A DNA stretch of 64,000 nucleotides from Nocardia macrotermitis (GCF_009604405.1 NZ_WEGK01000004.1:496001-560000), one strand, 5' to 3'; shown: positions 27,241 to 36,587, numbered from the stretch's first letter. The notes: generated from the sequence alone by a model not told the origin. A program made the numbers and translations.

Positions 27241-28089
27241 CTGCCGGTAGTCGGCGGCATCTACGCCGAGGACGTTCAGCAACGCCAGCGCTTCCGCGTC
27301 GCGTGAGCCCGGCGGCGCGCTGTAGAGGACGAGGTTCTGGTCGCGGTCGGTGAGGGCGAGGGAATCGCAGTCCACGGTGATCCTGCCGACCGCCGGATGT
27401 TCGAAGGTTTTGGTGAGAACCGATGCGGACTGGATGTCGTGACGCTGCCACAGACGGTCGAATTCGGTACTGCCGGAACGCAGTTCGCCGATCAGTTCGA
27501 TCACCGCCGGATCGGACGGGTAGCGGGCGAGGGTGGAGCGCAACGTCATCACCACGTGCTGGCGGAATTCGGTCGCGTCGGAGACGCCGTACAGCGGATG
27601 CCCGTCCCGTGTGGGCGTGAGGAAGGCACGACGGGCGAGGTTGCGGTCGCGTTCGTCGAGGCGGCCGAAATCCTCCATGAGGGCGGCCGCGAGATCGTTC
27701 CAGGCGAGTACGTCGAAGATCGCGGAGGTCACGAAAGCCGCTGTCTGCGGCAATCTTTCGAGCAGGGCCAGGATGCTGGGGCGCACGTCGCGGCGATGCC
27801 GTCCGGTCCGGTTCGGCGCACTGCCCGCAAGCACGTGCAGGTGATCGGATTCGGCGTCGGTGAGCCGCAGCGCGCCCGCGATCCCGGCGAGCACCTCGCT
27901 CGACGGACGCGGGGCCCGGCCCTGCTCGAGCCGCACGTAGTACTCGGTGGAGATGTGCGCCAGCACCGCGACCTCCTCGCGGCGCAGGCCGGGTGTGCGA
28001 CGTCGCGGGCCGGTGGGCAGGCCGACGTCCTGCGGCCGCAACCGCTCGCGCCGACTGCGCAGAAACGCCCCGAGTTCAGCTCTGTCCAT
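27238..28089 (-). CDS. XRE-family regulator with MmyB-like ligand-binding domain
   Basis: The 283-aa product begins MDRAELGAFLRSRRERL. Residues 5-75 form the helix-turn-helix (PGLRREEVAVLAHISTEYYV, RLEQGRAPRPS). From about residue 105 the MmyB-like PAS-type domain follows (VLAWNDLAAALMEDF, RNLARRAFL, SDPAVIELIGEL, EHPAVGRITVDCDSL). Such regulators commonly repress a divergent SDR oxidoreductase gene, and one lies 86 bases away at 28176. The presumed ligand is unknown; a fatty acid has been seen in a structure of one family member. Confidence 0.9.
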   Translation of the reverse strand: MDRAELGAFLRSRRERLRPQDVGLPTGPRRRTPGLRREEVAVLAHISTEYYVRLEQGRAPRPSSEVLAGIAGALRLTDAESDHLHVLAGSAPNRTGRHRRDVRPSILALLERLPQTAAFVTSAIFDVLAWNDLAAALMEDFGRLDERDRNLARRAFLTPTRDGHPLYGVSDATEFRQHVVMTLRSTLARYPSDPAVIELIGELRSGSTEFDRLWQRHDIQSASVLTKTFEHPAVGRITVDCDSLALTDRDQNLVLYSAPPGSRDAEALALLNVLGVDAADYRQ

Positions 28090-28122
28090 ACCCCGAGTGT
28101 GCCCCTCGCGCGGCCGCGGATC

Positions 28123-28132
28123 CTGGTACCAG
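28123..28132. promoter_or_regulatory. Candidate operator between XRE and SDR genes
   Basis: CTGGTACCAG is a perfect 10-bp palindrome, followed by the related half CTGTACC. It lies in the 86-base divergent promoter region, where the XRE protein would be expected to bind. Confidence 0.5.
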
Positions 28133-28175
28133 CTGTACCTGAATCCGGTGCGCGCACCGACCCGACACTGTCACC

Positions 28176-28955
28176 ATGACCAACACGGAGATCATCACCT
28201 CGGGCCTGCTGACCGGCAAGGTCGTCTTCATCACCGGCGCGAGCCGGGGCATCGGCGCGGCCGCGGCCAAGCTGTTCGCACACGAAGGCGCGGCCGTCGT
28301 ACTGGCCGCCCGCAGCACCGACGCCCTCGAACGCCTCGTCACCGACATCCGCGCCGACGGCGGCGACGCCCACGCCGTCACCGTCGACCTCGCCGACCGC
28401 GACACCATCCGCGCGGCTCTGGACCGCGTCGACGAACTGTACGGCCGCCTGGACGGCGCGTTCAACAACGCCGCCGCCATCCAGCAGCCCGGCCCGCTCG
28501 ACACCACCAGCGACGCCGACATCGACCAACAGTTCACCGTCAACTTCCGCGCCCACTGGACCGCCATGACCGCCGAAGCCGCCCTGATGCGCCGCACCGG
28601 CGGCGGCGCGATCGTCAACACCTCCAGCATCGGCAGCCGCCGCGCCAACCCCGCCCTCCCCGCCTACGGCGCCATGAAACGAGCCCTCAACAGCCTCACC
28701 GAAACCGCCGCTGTCACCTGGGCCCCCGACAACATCCGCGTCAACGCCCTCACCCCCGGCGGCACCGCCACCGAAATGATCGAAACCTGGGAATCCGCCA
28801 CCCCCGGCATCAAGGCCCACATAACCACCTCGATCCCCTTGGGCCGCATGGCAACCCCCCGAGAAGTAGCCGAACCCGCAGCCTGGCTCCTGAGCAACCG
28901 CGCCGCCATGATCACCGGCGCGATAATCCCCGTAGACGGCGGCGCGGGCGCCTGA
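28176..28955 (+). CDS. Short-chain dehydrogenase/reductase
   Basis: The 259-aa SDR has the cofactor motif TGASRGIGAAAA, the NNAA element, and the catalytic Ser with YGAMK (Tyr and Lys). The ending AAMITGAIIPVDGGAGA is typical of classical SDRs of the FabG type. An NAD(P)-dependent alcohol/ketone conversion is expected; the substrate is unknown. It is divergent from the XRE regulator, which probably controls it. Confidence 0.9.
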   Translation: MTNTEIITSGLLTGKVVFITGASRGIGAAAAKLFAHEGAAVVLAARSTDALERLVTDIRADGGDAHAVTVDLADRDTIRAALDRVDELYGRLDGAFNNAAAIQQPGPLDTTSDADIDQQFTVNFRAHWTAMTAEAALMRRTGGGAIVNTSSIGSRRANPALPAYGAMKRALNSLTETAAVTWAPDNIRVNALTPGGTATEMIETWESATPGIKAHITTSIPLGRMATPREVAEPAAWLLSNRAAMITGAIIPVDGGAGA

Positions 28956-29014
28956 CACCTACCTCATGAGTTCATTCACCAGATGAGGAAAGCCGAGAAC
29001 TGCGCTCGCTCGAC

Positions 29015-29050
29015 GAAAAAAGCTCTGACCTGATCAAGCAGGTCAGAGCT
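29015..29050 (-). terminator. Rho-independent terminator of tRNA-Thr
   Basis: On the minus strand a perfect 12-bp stem (AGCTCTGACCTG paired with CAGGTCAGAGCT, 6-base loop) is followed by a run of at least six T. It starts five bases after the tRNA 3' end, the classical layout for a stable-RNA terminator. Confidence 0.9.
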
Positions 29051-29055
29051 GTATG

Positions 29056-29127
29056 AGCCCCCTGTCAGGATTGAACTGACGACCTTTCGCTTACAAGGCG
29101 AGTGCTCTACCACTGAGCTAAGGAGGC
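29056..29127 (-). tRNA. tRNA-Thr (anticodon TGT)
   Basis: Read on the minus strand, the 72-base gene has the acceptor arm GCCTCCT paired with AGGGGGC (one G-U), a D-arm containing AGCTCAGTGGTAGAGC, and the T-arm with GTTCAATCC. The anticodon loop CTTGTAA gives anticodon TGT, reading ACA threonine codons. The 3' CCA is not encoded, as is common in actinobacteria. Confidence 0.93.
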
Positions 29128-29193
29128 GGGAAAAGCGGAGCCATCATAACCGGGGGGATGGCTTTGGGGGAAAAGGGGAGGTGGGCAGGGGTG

Positions 29194-29222
29194 GGCGACC
29201 GCATGGCGGGCATGCGGTCGCC
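29194..29222 (-). terminator. Perfect 12-bp hairpin after mbtH-like gene
   Basis: GGCGACCGCATG pairs with CATGCGGTCGCC around a 5-base loop, 27 bases after the MbtH gene stop. No T-run follows, as is frequent in actinobacteria. Confidence 0.65.
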
Positions 29223-29248
29223 GGTCGTGCCCATGCGAAACTAGCGGG

Positions 29249-29491
29249 TCAGGACTTGGTGACCTGGCGGGCCGCGTCGTCGGCGGCCATCGCGTCGCGC
29301 AGGCTCTTGGGACGCATGTCGGTCCAGTTCTTCTCGACGTACTCGACGCAGGCGGCCCGGCTGTCCTCACCGAACACGACCCGCCACCCGGCGGGGACCT
29401 CCGCGAAAGCCGGCCAGAGGGAATGCTGCTCCTCGTCGTTGACCAGAACGAAGAAGCGTCCGTCTTCGTCATCGAAGGGGTTGGTGCTCAT
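29249..29491 (-). CDS. MbtH-like protein
   Basis: The 80-aa protein has the MbtH signature: [31 protein letters not shown], and a late [14 protein letters not shown]. MbtH proteins bind and activate adenylation domains of non-ribosomal peptide synthetases. No synthetase gene lies in the window, so this is a stand-alone copy that would have to act in trans. It is a single gene between tRNA-Thr and an alpha/beta hydrolase gene. Confidence 0.92.
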   Translation of the reverse strand: MSTNPFDDEDGRFFVLVNDEEQHSLWPAFAEVPAGWRVVFGEDSRAACVEYVEKNWTDMRPKSLRDAMAADDAARQVTKS

Positions 29492-29644
29492 CTCACCTCA
29501 CTGATACTGGCGCTGTGTGTGTTGGGAATGCGCTATGGGTACGAAACGTCGACGGTCGCCCGGGCGACCCCCGTACGTAATGTCGACCCTAGCAAGACCG
29601 GCGTTACCGTCGGGCCGTTACCTCTTCAGGGCCGGTGACGGCCC

Positions 29645-30478
29645 TCAGCCGCCGAAGAACTCCAGCAGCACCTTGTTCACCGCGTCGGGACGTTCCAGAT
29701 AGCCGTAGTGCCCGGCGTCCGGGATCTCCTGATACCGCGCGGCCGGGATGACCTGCGCGACCTCGCGTGCCAAGTAGGGCGGGATCATCCGGTCGTCGGC
29801 GAATCCGACCGACAGGCACGGCACCTTGATCCCGCGATACGCCTGCAACCGGTCGAAATCGTGATCCATCGCGCGCTGCGCCCGGATGCCGGCCGGGACC
29901 GGTCCGCCGGTGAACTCGAACAGATCCAACCAGTCCCGCGCCGCGTTGGTATCGGCGAGGGTCGCGGGTGAAAGATTCATCACAGCGGTCAGCGCGGCCT
30001 CGTACTTAGGCGGCAGCTTCACCCCGCTGGCGTCGAGTTCGTGCTCACCCAGCGACAACGTCTTCTGGAACTGGTCCAGCCGCCCGTGCCCGGCCAGGAA
30101 GACCGCCTTGCGCACCAGATCGGGGCGGGCCAGCGCGAGTTCCTGCGACACCCGCGCACCCATCGACGTCCCGGCCAACAGCACCGGGCCCTCGTCCAGG
30201 AACTCGATCAGCGCGGCGGTATCGCGCACCAACTCCTCGATCGTCATCCCGGAGGCGGCCTCGTACGACGGCGCGATACCGCGATTGTCGAAGGTGCACA
30301 CCCGATATCCGGCCGCGACCAGTGCGGGCACCTGATGCAGCTCCCACACCCGCCCCGGGCTTCCGGTCCCCATGACCAGGACGACCAGCGGGGCCGCGCC
30401 CTTGATATCGCTGCCCTTGGCCTTGTCCCCCTTCACCTGATAGTTCAGTGCGATTCCGTTCACCGTGGCCAACGGCAT
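29645..30478 (-). CDS. Alpha/beta-fold hydrolase
   Basis: The 277-aa protein begins MPLATVNGIALNYQVKG, the usual hydrolase start. The oxyanion region LVVLVMGTGSPGR, the nucleophile elbow AGTSMGARVSQE (Ser in GTSMG) and the late His in IPDAGHYGYLERPD are all in place. The substrate is unknown; esterase, lactonase or haloperoxidase-like activity are options. It is divergent from the small gene upstream of otsA. Confidence 0.88.
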   Translation of the reverse strand: MPLATVNGIALNYQVKGDKAKGSDIKGAAPLVVLVMGTGSPGRVWELHQVPALVAAGYRVCTFDNRGIAPSYEAASGMTIEELVRDTAALIEFLDEGPVLLAGTSMGARVSQELALARPDLVRKAVFLAGHGRLDQFQKTLSLGEHELDASGVKLPPKYEAALTAVMNLSPATLADTNAARDWLDLFEFTGGPVPAGIRAQRAMDHDFDRLQAYRGIKVPCLSVGFADDRMIPPYLAREVAQVIPAARYQEIPDAGHYGYLERPDAVNKVLLEFFGG

Positions 30479-30647
30479 GATGTTCCAAACCCTTCCTGTT
30501 CACACTTCCCACTACTGTCTTCCCACGGTATAGCCATCCCGAACCTCCCCGTTTCAGGGTTGGGCCGAACCGCACCCATTCCCACGACCGATACCATTGA
30601 CATCTCGCAACCGTGAGAACTCAACCCACAGCCGAGAGGACACGAGG

Positions 30648-30815
30648 ATGGCCGCGAAGGGCGCCAACGACATCGCGGACGACGATCTGGAGCCGCTCGC
30701 CGACGAGACGGCTCGACAGGCCCAGCGGGTCGTCGCCGCCTACGCTGAAGATGCGGACGAATGCCGGATGCTGTTGTCCATGCTCGGCATCGCTCCCGGC
30801 GGCCGGGGCGAATAA
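30648..30815 (+). CDS. Small acidic protein upstream of otsA
   Basis: ATG 30648, with a GA-rich ribosome site, gives 55 aa ([17 protein letters not shown]...). The C-terminal part [18 protein letters not shown] looks helical. It has a single cysteine and no signal peptide. Similar short proteins occur in other Mycobacteriales (recalled), but no function is known. It lies 67 bases before otsA in the same direction and may be co-transcribed. Confidence 0.6.
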   Translation: MAAKGANDIADDDLEPLADETARQAQRVVAAYAEDADECRMLLSMLGIAPGGRGE

Positions 30816-30882
30816 CCGCTCCGACCCGCGACTACAACTCCACAGGGCTCTCCCGGCCCGCGGCAAACCGGAGGTTCCAGTA

Positions 30883-32424
30883 ATGGACCAGATGAGCGCA
30901 AACCCGTCGGATCAGCGAAGATCGGACGCGGGGGACCAATCGCCCGCGAGCGCCCCACACGGCGCGGGCTCCGGATTCGTCGTGGTCGCCAACCGGCTGC
31001 CGGTGGATTTGCAGCAGCTGCCCGACGGTACGACGCGCTGGAAGCGCAGCCCCGGCGGACTGGTCACCGCACTGGAACCGGTGTTGCGCAACAACAATGG
31101 GGCCTGGGTGGGCTGGGCCGGAGTCCCCGACGTGGACCTGGACCCGATCATCGAGGACGGCCTGGAACTGCATCCGGTGCCGCTGACCGCGACCGAGGTC
31201 GCGGACTACTACGAGGGGTTCTCCAACGGCACACTGTGGCCGCTGTATCACGACGTGATCGTGCGGCCGGAGTACCGACGGCACTGGTGGAGCGCGTACG
31301 TCGAGGTCAATCGGCGTTTCGCGGAGTACACCGCGAAGGTGGCCGCCGAGGGGGCGACGGTCTGGGTGCAGGATTACCAGCTGCAACTGGTGCCCAAGAT
31401 GCTCCGGATGCTGCGCCCGGACGTGACGATCGGTTTCTTCCTGCACATCCCGTTCCCGCCGGTGGAACTGTTCATGCAGATGCCGTGGCGGACCGAGATC
31501 ATCGAGGGTCTGCTGGGGGCGGACCTGATCGGCTTCCACCTGCCCGGCGGCGCGCAGAACTTCCTGTACCTGGCCAAACGCCTTGCCGGACAACCGACTT
31601 CACGCGGCACGGTCGGCGTGCGCTCGAAACTCGGTGTGGTGCAGGTGGGTTTCCGCACCGTGCGGGTCGGCGCATTCCCGATCTCGATCGCCTCGGCCGA
31701 ACTGGACGAGCAGTCCCGGCGACGTTCGGTGCGGGAGCGGGCCGCGCAGATCCGGTCCGAACTCGGGAACCCGAAACACATTCTGCTGGGCGTGGATCGG
31801 CTCGATTACACCAAGGGCATCGACATCCGCCTGGCCGCGCTCGAGGAGTTGTTGCGCGAGGGCCGGATCGATCCGGCCGATACGGTGATGGTGCAGCTGG
31901 CGACGCCGAGCCGGGAGCGGGTGCAGAGCTACATCCGGATGCGTGGGGATATCGAGCGTCAGGTCGGCCGCATCAACGGTGAATTCGCGCGGGTGGGTTA
32001 TCCGGTCGTGCACTATCTGCACCGGCCGATTCCGCGCGAGGAGCTGCTCGCGTTCTTCGTGGCCGCCGACGCGATGCTGGTGACGCCGTTGCGCGACGGG
32101 ATGAATCTGGTCGCCAAGGAGTACGTGGCCAGTCACAGCGGGCTCAACGGCGCGTTGGTGTTGAGCGAATTCACCGGCGCGGCAGCCGAATTGCGGCAGG
32201 CGTACCTGTGCAACCCACACGATCTGGACAGTGTGAAGGATGCCATCATGGCCGCGCTCACCGACAACGCCGATACCCGTCGGCGGCGGATGCGCGCGCT
32301 ACGTCGTCAGGTGCTCGCACACGACGTGGACCGTTGGGCCAGAGCGTTTCTCGACGCGTTGGCGCAGGGACAGGTGGCCGGTAGCGCGCTGCTGACCGAC
32401 GCCGACCTGGATCCCGGTCGCTGA
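30883..32424 (+). CDS. otsA: Trehalose-6-phosphate synthase
   Basis: OtsA joins glucose from a nucleotide sugar to glucose-6-phosphate, giving trehalose-6-phosphate for trehalose and trehalose mycolates. ATG 30883 is supported by GGAGG eight bases upstream and gives 513 aa. GT20 signatures include [42 protein letters not shown], the [12 protein letters not shown] block and the late [14 protein letters not shown]. It converges with the mce4-associated genes, exactly as otsA (Rv3490) does in M. tuberculosis. Confidence 0.95.
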   Translation: MDQMSANPSDQRRSDAGDQSPASAPHGAGSGFVVVANRLPVDLQQLPDGTTRWKRSPGGLVTALEPVLRNNNGAWVGWAGVPDVDLDPIIEDGLELHPVPLTATEVADYYEGFSNGTLWPLYHDVIVRPEYRRHWWSAYVEVNRRFAEYTAKVAAEGATVWVQDYQLQLVPKMLRMLRPDVTIGFFLHIPFPPVELFMQMPWRTEIIEGLLGADLIGFHLPGGAQNFLYLAKRLAGQPTSRGTVGVRSKLGVVQVGFRTVRVGAFPISIASAELDEQSRRRSVRERAAQIRSELGNPKHILLGVDRLDYTKGIDIRLAALEELLREGRIDPADTVMVQLATPSRERVQSYIRMRGDIERQVGRINGEFARVGYPVVHYLHRPIPREELLAFFVAADAMLVTPLRDGMNLVAKEYVASHSGLNGALVLSEFTGAAAELRQAYLCNPHDLDSVKDAIMAALTDNADTRRRRMRALRRQVLAHDVDRWARAFLDALAQGQVAGSALLTDADLDPGR

Positions 32425-32549
32425 CAACGTTTTCCGTGATCGGATCGACCGAACCCCCTCGGACACCGGCGAATCGCGACCACCCGGGATTCGCCCGGAG
32501 CGATCCGCGCCGGATCCCGGGACTCGATCCGATTGCGGCGGAACGAATC

Positions 32550-33044
32550 TCAGACCGGCGTGACCTCACCGACCAGCCAGCGGCCGCCGTCCTTCTCCAG
32601 CGACACCCGGACCCGGCTGGGGGTGACGGTGCCCTGCGGGGAGGCCGCGCTGGTCGTCACCTCGTTCAGGTAGAGCAGCACCACCGCGTGTGAGCGGTCG
32701 GCGGACACCACGCCGGCCGCCTGCGTGGTGGCCTGCACCGTGAGTTGCTTCTGCTTGGCGCCCGGGGCGATGGCCGCGTTGATCAGCTTCAGGTAGTCGC
32801 CCTTGAACGTCGGCGTCAGCGAGTCCGCGGCCTTGGGCAACTGGGTGTCGACGGTGTTGAAATCGTAGGTGAACATGGCCGCCACCGTGCGACGCGCGGC
32901 ATCCACCGATGCGGTGCGCGCCTGTTCGGCCTGACGGTCGTTCCAGAACCGGTATCCGGCGAAGGCCCCGACGGCCACGGCCGCGACCACCAGCACACCG
33001 GCGATGACGCTCAGGATCGGAAGACGCTTCTCTCGCGATGTCAT
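32550..33044 (-). CDS. mam4B: Mce4-associated membrane protein B
   Basis: The 164-aa protein has one N-terminal transmembrane helix (about 9-31, LPILSVIAGVLVVAAVAVGAFAGY). It is followed by the Mam-type exterior domain (ARRTVAAMFTYDFNTVDTQL, TVQATTQAAGVVSADRSHA, LLYLNEVTT). Mam proteins are thought to stabilise Mce transporters; mycobacterial equivalents are Rv3492c/Rv3493c. Its start overlaps the upstream gene stop by four bases. It is the last gene of the mce4 operon. Confidence 0.88.
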   Translation of the reverse strand: MTSREKRLPILSVIAGVLVVAAVAVGAFAGYRFWNDRQAEQARTASVDAARRTVAAMFTYDFNTVDTQLPKAADSLTPTFKGDYLKLINAAIAPGAKQKQLTVQATTQAAGVVSADRSHAVVLLYLNEVTTSAASPQGTVTPSRVRVSLEKDGGRWLVGEVTPV

Positions 33045-33931
33045 GCCACGAACTCCACCTTCGACGCGGTGACGCCGCCGTCACCGCGGTTCACGGTCAC
33101 CCGGAACCGGTAGTACCGGTCCTGCGGCTGCGAATCGCCCGCATTGGTGAGGGTCTGCTTGGCCGCGACGAGCACCTGCGCCGAATCGTCCTGCTGACTC
33201 TCGATCGCGGCCTCGATCACCTCACCGCTGGCCTTGACCTTGGCCTCCTTGACCACCTGCGCATAGGCGTCCTTGCGCTGGGAGTACTCGGCCTTGAGAT
33301 CGCCCGACGCCACCGACAGCACCCGGTCGATGTCCTGCGAGGCGGTGTCGTCCTTGATGTTGGTGAGATTCAGAATGGCCTGCTTGGCGGTCTGGAGATA
33401 TTCGCCGCGCTCCGAGGCCAGCGCGTCGGCGTGCGACTGGTGATAGAAGTACACCCCGCCGCCCCCGGCCAACCCGAGCAGCGCGAGCACCGCCACCGCC
33501 ACTACGACCCACTCCAGTGGCCGCATCGAACTCCAGAACCCGTCGCCCTCGGCACCGAGCTCATCCTCACCCTCCGGCGCGTCGACCGGGTCCGCAGCGG
33601 CTGCCTTACCCAGCTTCACCGTCGGATCAGCAGCGGCATCATTCGGCCCGGCACCGGCATCGCTGCCCTGATCGACGCCGGTCCTCCGCAGCTTCGCCGT
33701 CGCATTATCTTCGGCCGCAACGGATTTCGCCGAAGATTCGCCGGAGGTCGCGGACTTCGCGCCGACGTCGGCCACGGCGCGCTTCCCCGCCGCCGTGGTC
33801 TCCGGCTCGGGTACCACGTCCATCGGCACGGAATCCTGCGGCCCCGCGGAACCGGCCGGGCGACTCGCGCGCCGCCGGACTCGTCCCGTGGCGCCTGATG
33901 TGGGGGGTGTTGGGGGTGTGGTTTCGCTCAT
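33041..33931 (-). CDS. mam4A: Mce4-associated membrane protein A
   Basis: The ATG at 33931 overlaps the mce4F stop by four bases, so the long open frame upstream of it is discarded. The 296-aa product has an extended cytoplasmic segment rich in Thr, Pro, Ala and Ser (about 1-135) and a helix at about 136-158 (LEWVVVAVAVLALLGLAGGG). An exterior Mam domain follows (LASERGEYLQTAKQAILNL, KDDTASQDIDRVLSVASGD). The long disordered N-terminus may serve protein-protein contact on the cytoplasmic side. Confidence 0.85.
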   Translation of the reverse strand: MSETTPPTPPTSGATGRVRRRASRPAGSAGPQDSVPMDVVPEPETTAAGKRAVADVGAKSATSGESSAKSVAAEDNATAKLRRTGVDQGSDAGAGPNDAAADPTVKLGKAAAADPVDAPEGEDELGAEGDGFWSSMRPLEWVVVAVAVLALLGLAGGGGVYFYHQSHADALASERGEYLQTAKQAILNLTNIKDDTASQDIDRVLSVASGDLKAEYSQRKDAYAQVVKEAKVKASGEVIEAAIESQQDDSAQVLVAAKQTLTNAGDSQPQDRYYRFRVTVNRGDGGVTASKVEFVA

Positions 33932-35352
33932 CGTTGTTGCTCCTCGAGCATCGCCTGCCACCCGGACGGTACCGTGCCCGAACCTCCGGGCTTGACGTCC
34001 CCCTCCCGATAGGTGCGTCCGTCGGGGCCGGTGAAGGTTCCGGTTGCCGGGTCGTAACTCCTGTTCTCGAATGCGGCCGGATGGACGGTTCCGGGCTTCG
34101 ACGCCGAATTCGGCAGCGGCGCACCGGAATTGTCCACCGGCTGCGGGGCGCCGAACGGCGGATTGTTGCCCTCGGGCACGTAACCGCGCGGGTCGTGGCA
34201 CAGCTCCGGGGTCGGGGCGCGCTTACCGGGCACGTCCTGACACGGCGTGTTGCGGATACCGCGCACGGCCTCCTTGGCGTTCTGCGGCACCTTGCAGTAC
34301 AGATTGCCCGGCGTGTCCGGAGTGTCCTGCAGCGCGGGCGAGCGGCGCTGACTCGGCGGCAGGAAGCCGGTGATGCAGCCGGGCGGATCGTTGATGCCGA
34401 GCATGAAGTCGACCATCGCGCCGTATTCGGCGGGCCCGCGCACCACGGTCAGCAACGCGGAGATCATCTGCGGGTAGATCACCAGGATCTGTTCGATACC
34501 GGCGTGGTACGTGACCCCGACCTGCCCGGTGCTCACCAGATTCGACAGCAGGATCGGCAACGTGGGTTGCAGGTCCTGGAAGGTCTTGCTGACCTGCTGC
34601 GCGGCCCCCGGCGTGCGCTGCAACAACTGGTTCAGCGACGGATCGTGTTGGCGCAGTTGATCGGTCACCGCGACCAGATCGTGGGTCCAGGTGCGGACCG
34701 AATCCGCGGAACGGTTCTGGGTGTCCAGCAGCGGGCCGATCTTGCGCAGCAGATCCTTGGTCGGCCCGGTGTTCTTCTGCGCCTCCTGCACCAGCAGCGA
34801 CGCGGAGTCGATGAACTTCTGCAGGTCCGGGCCCGCACCGTTGAACGCGGTGAACGCGTCATCGATCAACTCGCGCAACTTGGTGTCCGCGACCGTGGAC
34901 AGCAGCCGGTCGGCCTGATCCAGCATCGCACCGACGTCCTGCGGCAGCTTGGTGCGATCCTCCGGAATCACCGAACCGTCGGCCAGATTGCCGCCCTTCG
35001 GATTCTCCGCGGGCACCAGATCGACGTACTGCTCACCGATCGCCGACACGCTCTTGACGTACGCCTCGACATCGCCGGGCACCTTGAACCCGCTCTGGAT
35101 GGACAGTTTCGCGTCCACCCCCTGCGGGGTCAGCACGACGCTGTCGACCTTGCCGATATTGGTGCCGCGATAGGCGACGTTGGCGGTCGGGTACAGCCCG
35201 CCGGTCGCGGTCAGCTTCACCGTCACCCCGTACCGGCCGATGCCGAACATGGCGGGCAGGTGCACGTAGCTCCCGGCCATCACCAGCAGGCCGACCAGGG
35301 TCAGCACCGCGAAGATGACCAGCTGGGTGCGGACGAACTTGGTGAGTTTCAC
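33928..35352 (-). CDS. mce4F: Mce4F substrate-binding protein
   Basis: This is the sixth MlaD-domain subunit of the Mce4 sterol importer, 474 aa. A membrane helix lies at about 10-28 (LVIFAVLTLVGLLVMAGSY). The MlaD domain covers about 38-115 (VTVKLTATGGLYPTANVAYR, VKSVSAIGEQYVDLVP), then helical pore-forming Mce repeats, and a Pro/Gly-rich tail. Four-base overlaps on both sides couple it to mce4E and mam4A. Subunits A-F are thought to form a hexameric tunnel through the periplasm. Confidence 0.93.
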   Translation of the reverse strand: MKLTKFVRTQLVIFAVLTLVGLLVMAGSYVHLPAMFGIGRYGVTVKLTATGGLYPTANVAYRGTNIGKVDSVVLTPQGVDAKLSIQSGFKVPGDVEAYVKSVSAIGEQYVDLVPAENPKGGNLADGSVIPEDRTKLPQDVGAMLDQADRLLSTVADTKLRELIDDAFTAFNGAGPDLQKFIDSASLLVQEAQKNTGPTKDLLRKIGPLLDTQNRSADSVRTWTHDLVAVTDQLRQHDPSLNQLLQRTPGAAQQVSKTFQDLQPTLPILLSNLVSTGQVGVTYHAGIEQILVIYPQMISALLTVVRGPAEYGAMVDFMLGINDPPGCITGFLPPSQRRSPALQDTPDTPGNLYCKVPQNAKEAVRGIRNTPCQDVPGKRAPTPELCHDPRGYVPEGNNPPFGAPQPVDNSGAPLPNSASKPGTVHPAAFENRSYDPATGTFTGPDGRTYREGDVKPGGSGTVPSGWQAMLEEQQR

Positions 35353-36587
35353 CGGCCGCCTCCTTGCGACGGGCCGGGAACGGTGATCCCCGGAATGGCG
35401 GGCAGCCCCGGAATCGCGGGCAGCCCGGGGATACTCGGCGTCGGCGCGGCCGTCTGCGGCTTCGGCTGGGTCTGCAACGGTCCGTGCACCGGATCGCCCT
35501 TACCCTGCGCGGTCTGCGGGGCGATGGTGCCCAGCGCGCCCTCGACGCCGCCGAACCGCCCACCCAGCGGGGTGCCGGTGAGGAAGTTCGAATCGACGCG
35601 CGCGCCGGTCAGATCCACCGTCATCAGCAGATTCAGGTAGTCGCCCTTGAGCGCCTTGTCGAGGTTCTTCATCGGGAACGGGAAGGTCAGCAGGATCTGC
35701 AACGAATCGGCCAGTTTGCCGCCGGTGTCGGCCAGCGATTTCAGCGCCGGGCCGAGGTTCGCCAGATCCGCCTTCAGGCTCGCCCCGCCCTGCTCGATGA
35801 TCTGCTGTACGACGTCGCTCAGATTACCCAGTGCCACAAGGGTTTTGGTGAGGTTCTGGCGACGATCGGCGAGCACGGTCAACGCCGGGTGGATCTTGGT
35901 GATCGCGGTGGTGACCTGATCCTTCTGCTGGGCGAACACCCCCGAGACGCGATCCAGCCCGCTCATCGCGGCGATGATGTCCTGGGTCTGCTGATCCAGC
36001 GTGCCGGTCAGTTGTTTCAACTGCGGCAACAGATCCCGGATCGAGTCGGCGCGCCCGTGGAACGTCTTGTTCAGCTCGGTGGTGATCGTCTCCAGCTGCG
36101 AGATACCGCCGCCGTTGAGCACCACCGACAGTGAGGACAGCGTCTGCTCGGTGGTCGGATAGTCACCGGCCCGATCGAGCGGGATCACATCGCCGTTCTT
36201 CAACTCCCCCTGCGGATTCGACGGCGGCGCGGCCAGCTCGACGTGGTTGCTGCCCAGCAGGCTGGTCTGCCCGATCCGCGCGATGGCGTTGGCGGGCAGG
36301 TGAACTCCGCGTTCGAGGCTGACGGTGACCAGCGCGTGCCAGCCCTGCACCTCGATGTTCTTGACCGTGCCGACCGTGACATCGTCCACCATCACCGGCG
36401 AATTGCGGGTCAGCGTGGTCACATTCGGCATCTGGATGCGCACCTGCCACGCGCCGTCGCCGGTACCTGCGGCGCCCGGCATCGGCAGCGTGTTGAGCCC
36501 GTCCCACTGACAGCCCGTGACGCCCAGCGCCACCACCAGTCCGATGGCCGCACCCGCGAGCCGCCTGCGTGTACTACCCCGGCTCAT
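35349..36587 (-). CDS. mce4E: Mce4E lipoprotein subunit
   Basis: The 412-aa subunit carries a lipobox, LGVTG-C26, as expected because the E subunit of each Mce operon is a lipoprotein (LprN in mycobacteria). The MlaD domain (about 50-125: VRIQMPNVTTLTRNSPVMVD, ARIGQTSLLGSNHVELA) is followed by helical Mce repeats and a C-terminus dense in Pro-Gly-Ile repeats (GLPAIPGLPAIPG). It overlaps mce4D by one base (TGATG) and mce4F by four. Confidence 0.93.
   Translation of the reverse strand: MSRGSTRRRLAGAAIGLVVALGVTGCQWDGLNTLPMPGAAGTGDGAWQVRIQMPNVTTLTRNSPVMVDDVTVGTVKNIEVQGWHALVTVSLERGVHLPANAIARIGQTSLLGSNHVELAAPPSNPQGELKNGDVIPLDRAGDYPTTEQTLSSLSVVLNGGGISQLETITTELNKTFHGRADSIRDLLPQLKQLTGTLDQQTQDIIAAMSGLDRVSGVFAQQKDQVTTAITKIHPALTVLADRRQNLTKTLVALGNLSDVVQQIIEQGGASLKADLANLGPALKSLADTGGKLADSLQILLTFPFPMKNLDKALKGDYLNLLMTVDLTGARVDSNFLTGTPLGGRFGGVEGALGTIAPQTAQGKGDPVHGPLQTQPKPQTAAPTPSIPGLPAIPGLPAIPGITVPGPSQGGGR

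Noticed and set aside
27048..27260. 70-residue minus-strand frame through the 24-bp repeats
   Set aside because: It reads regular repeats only, overlaps the 3' end of the XRE gene and has no ribosome site or conserved domain.
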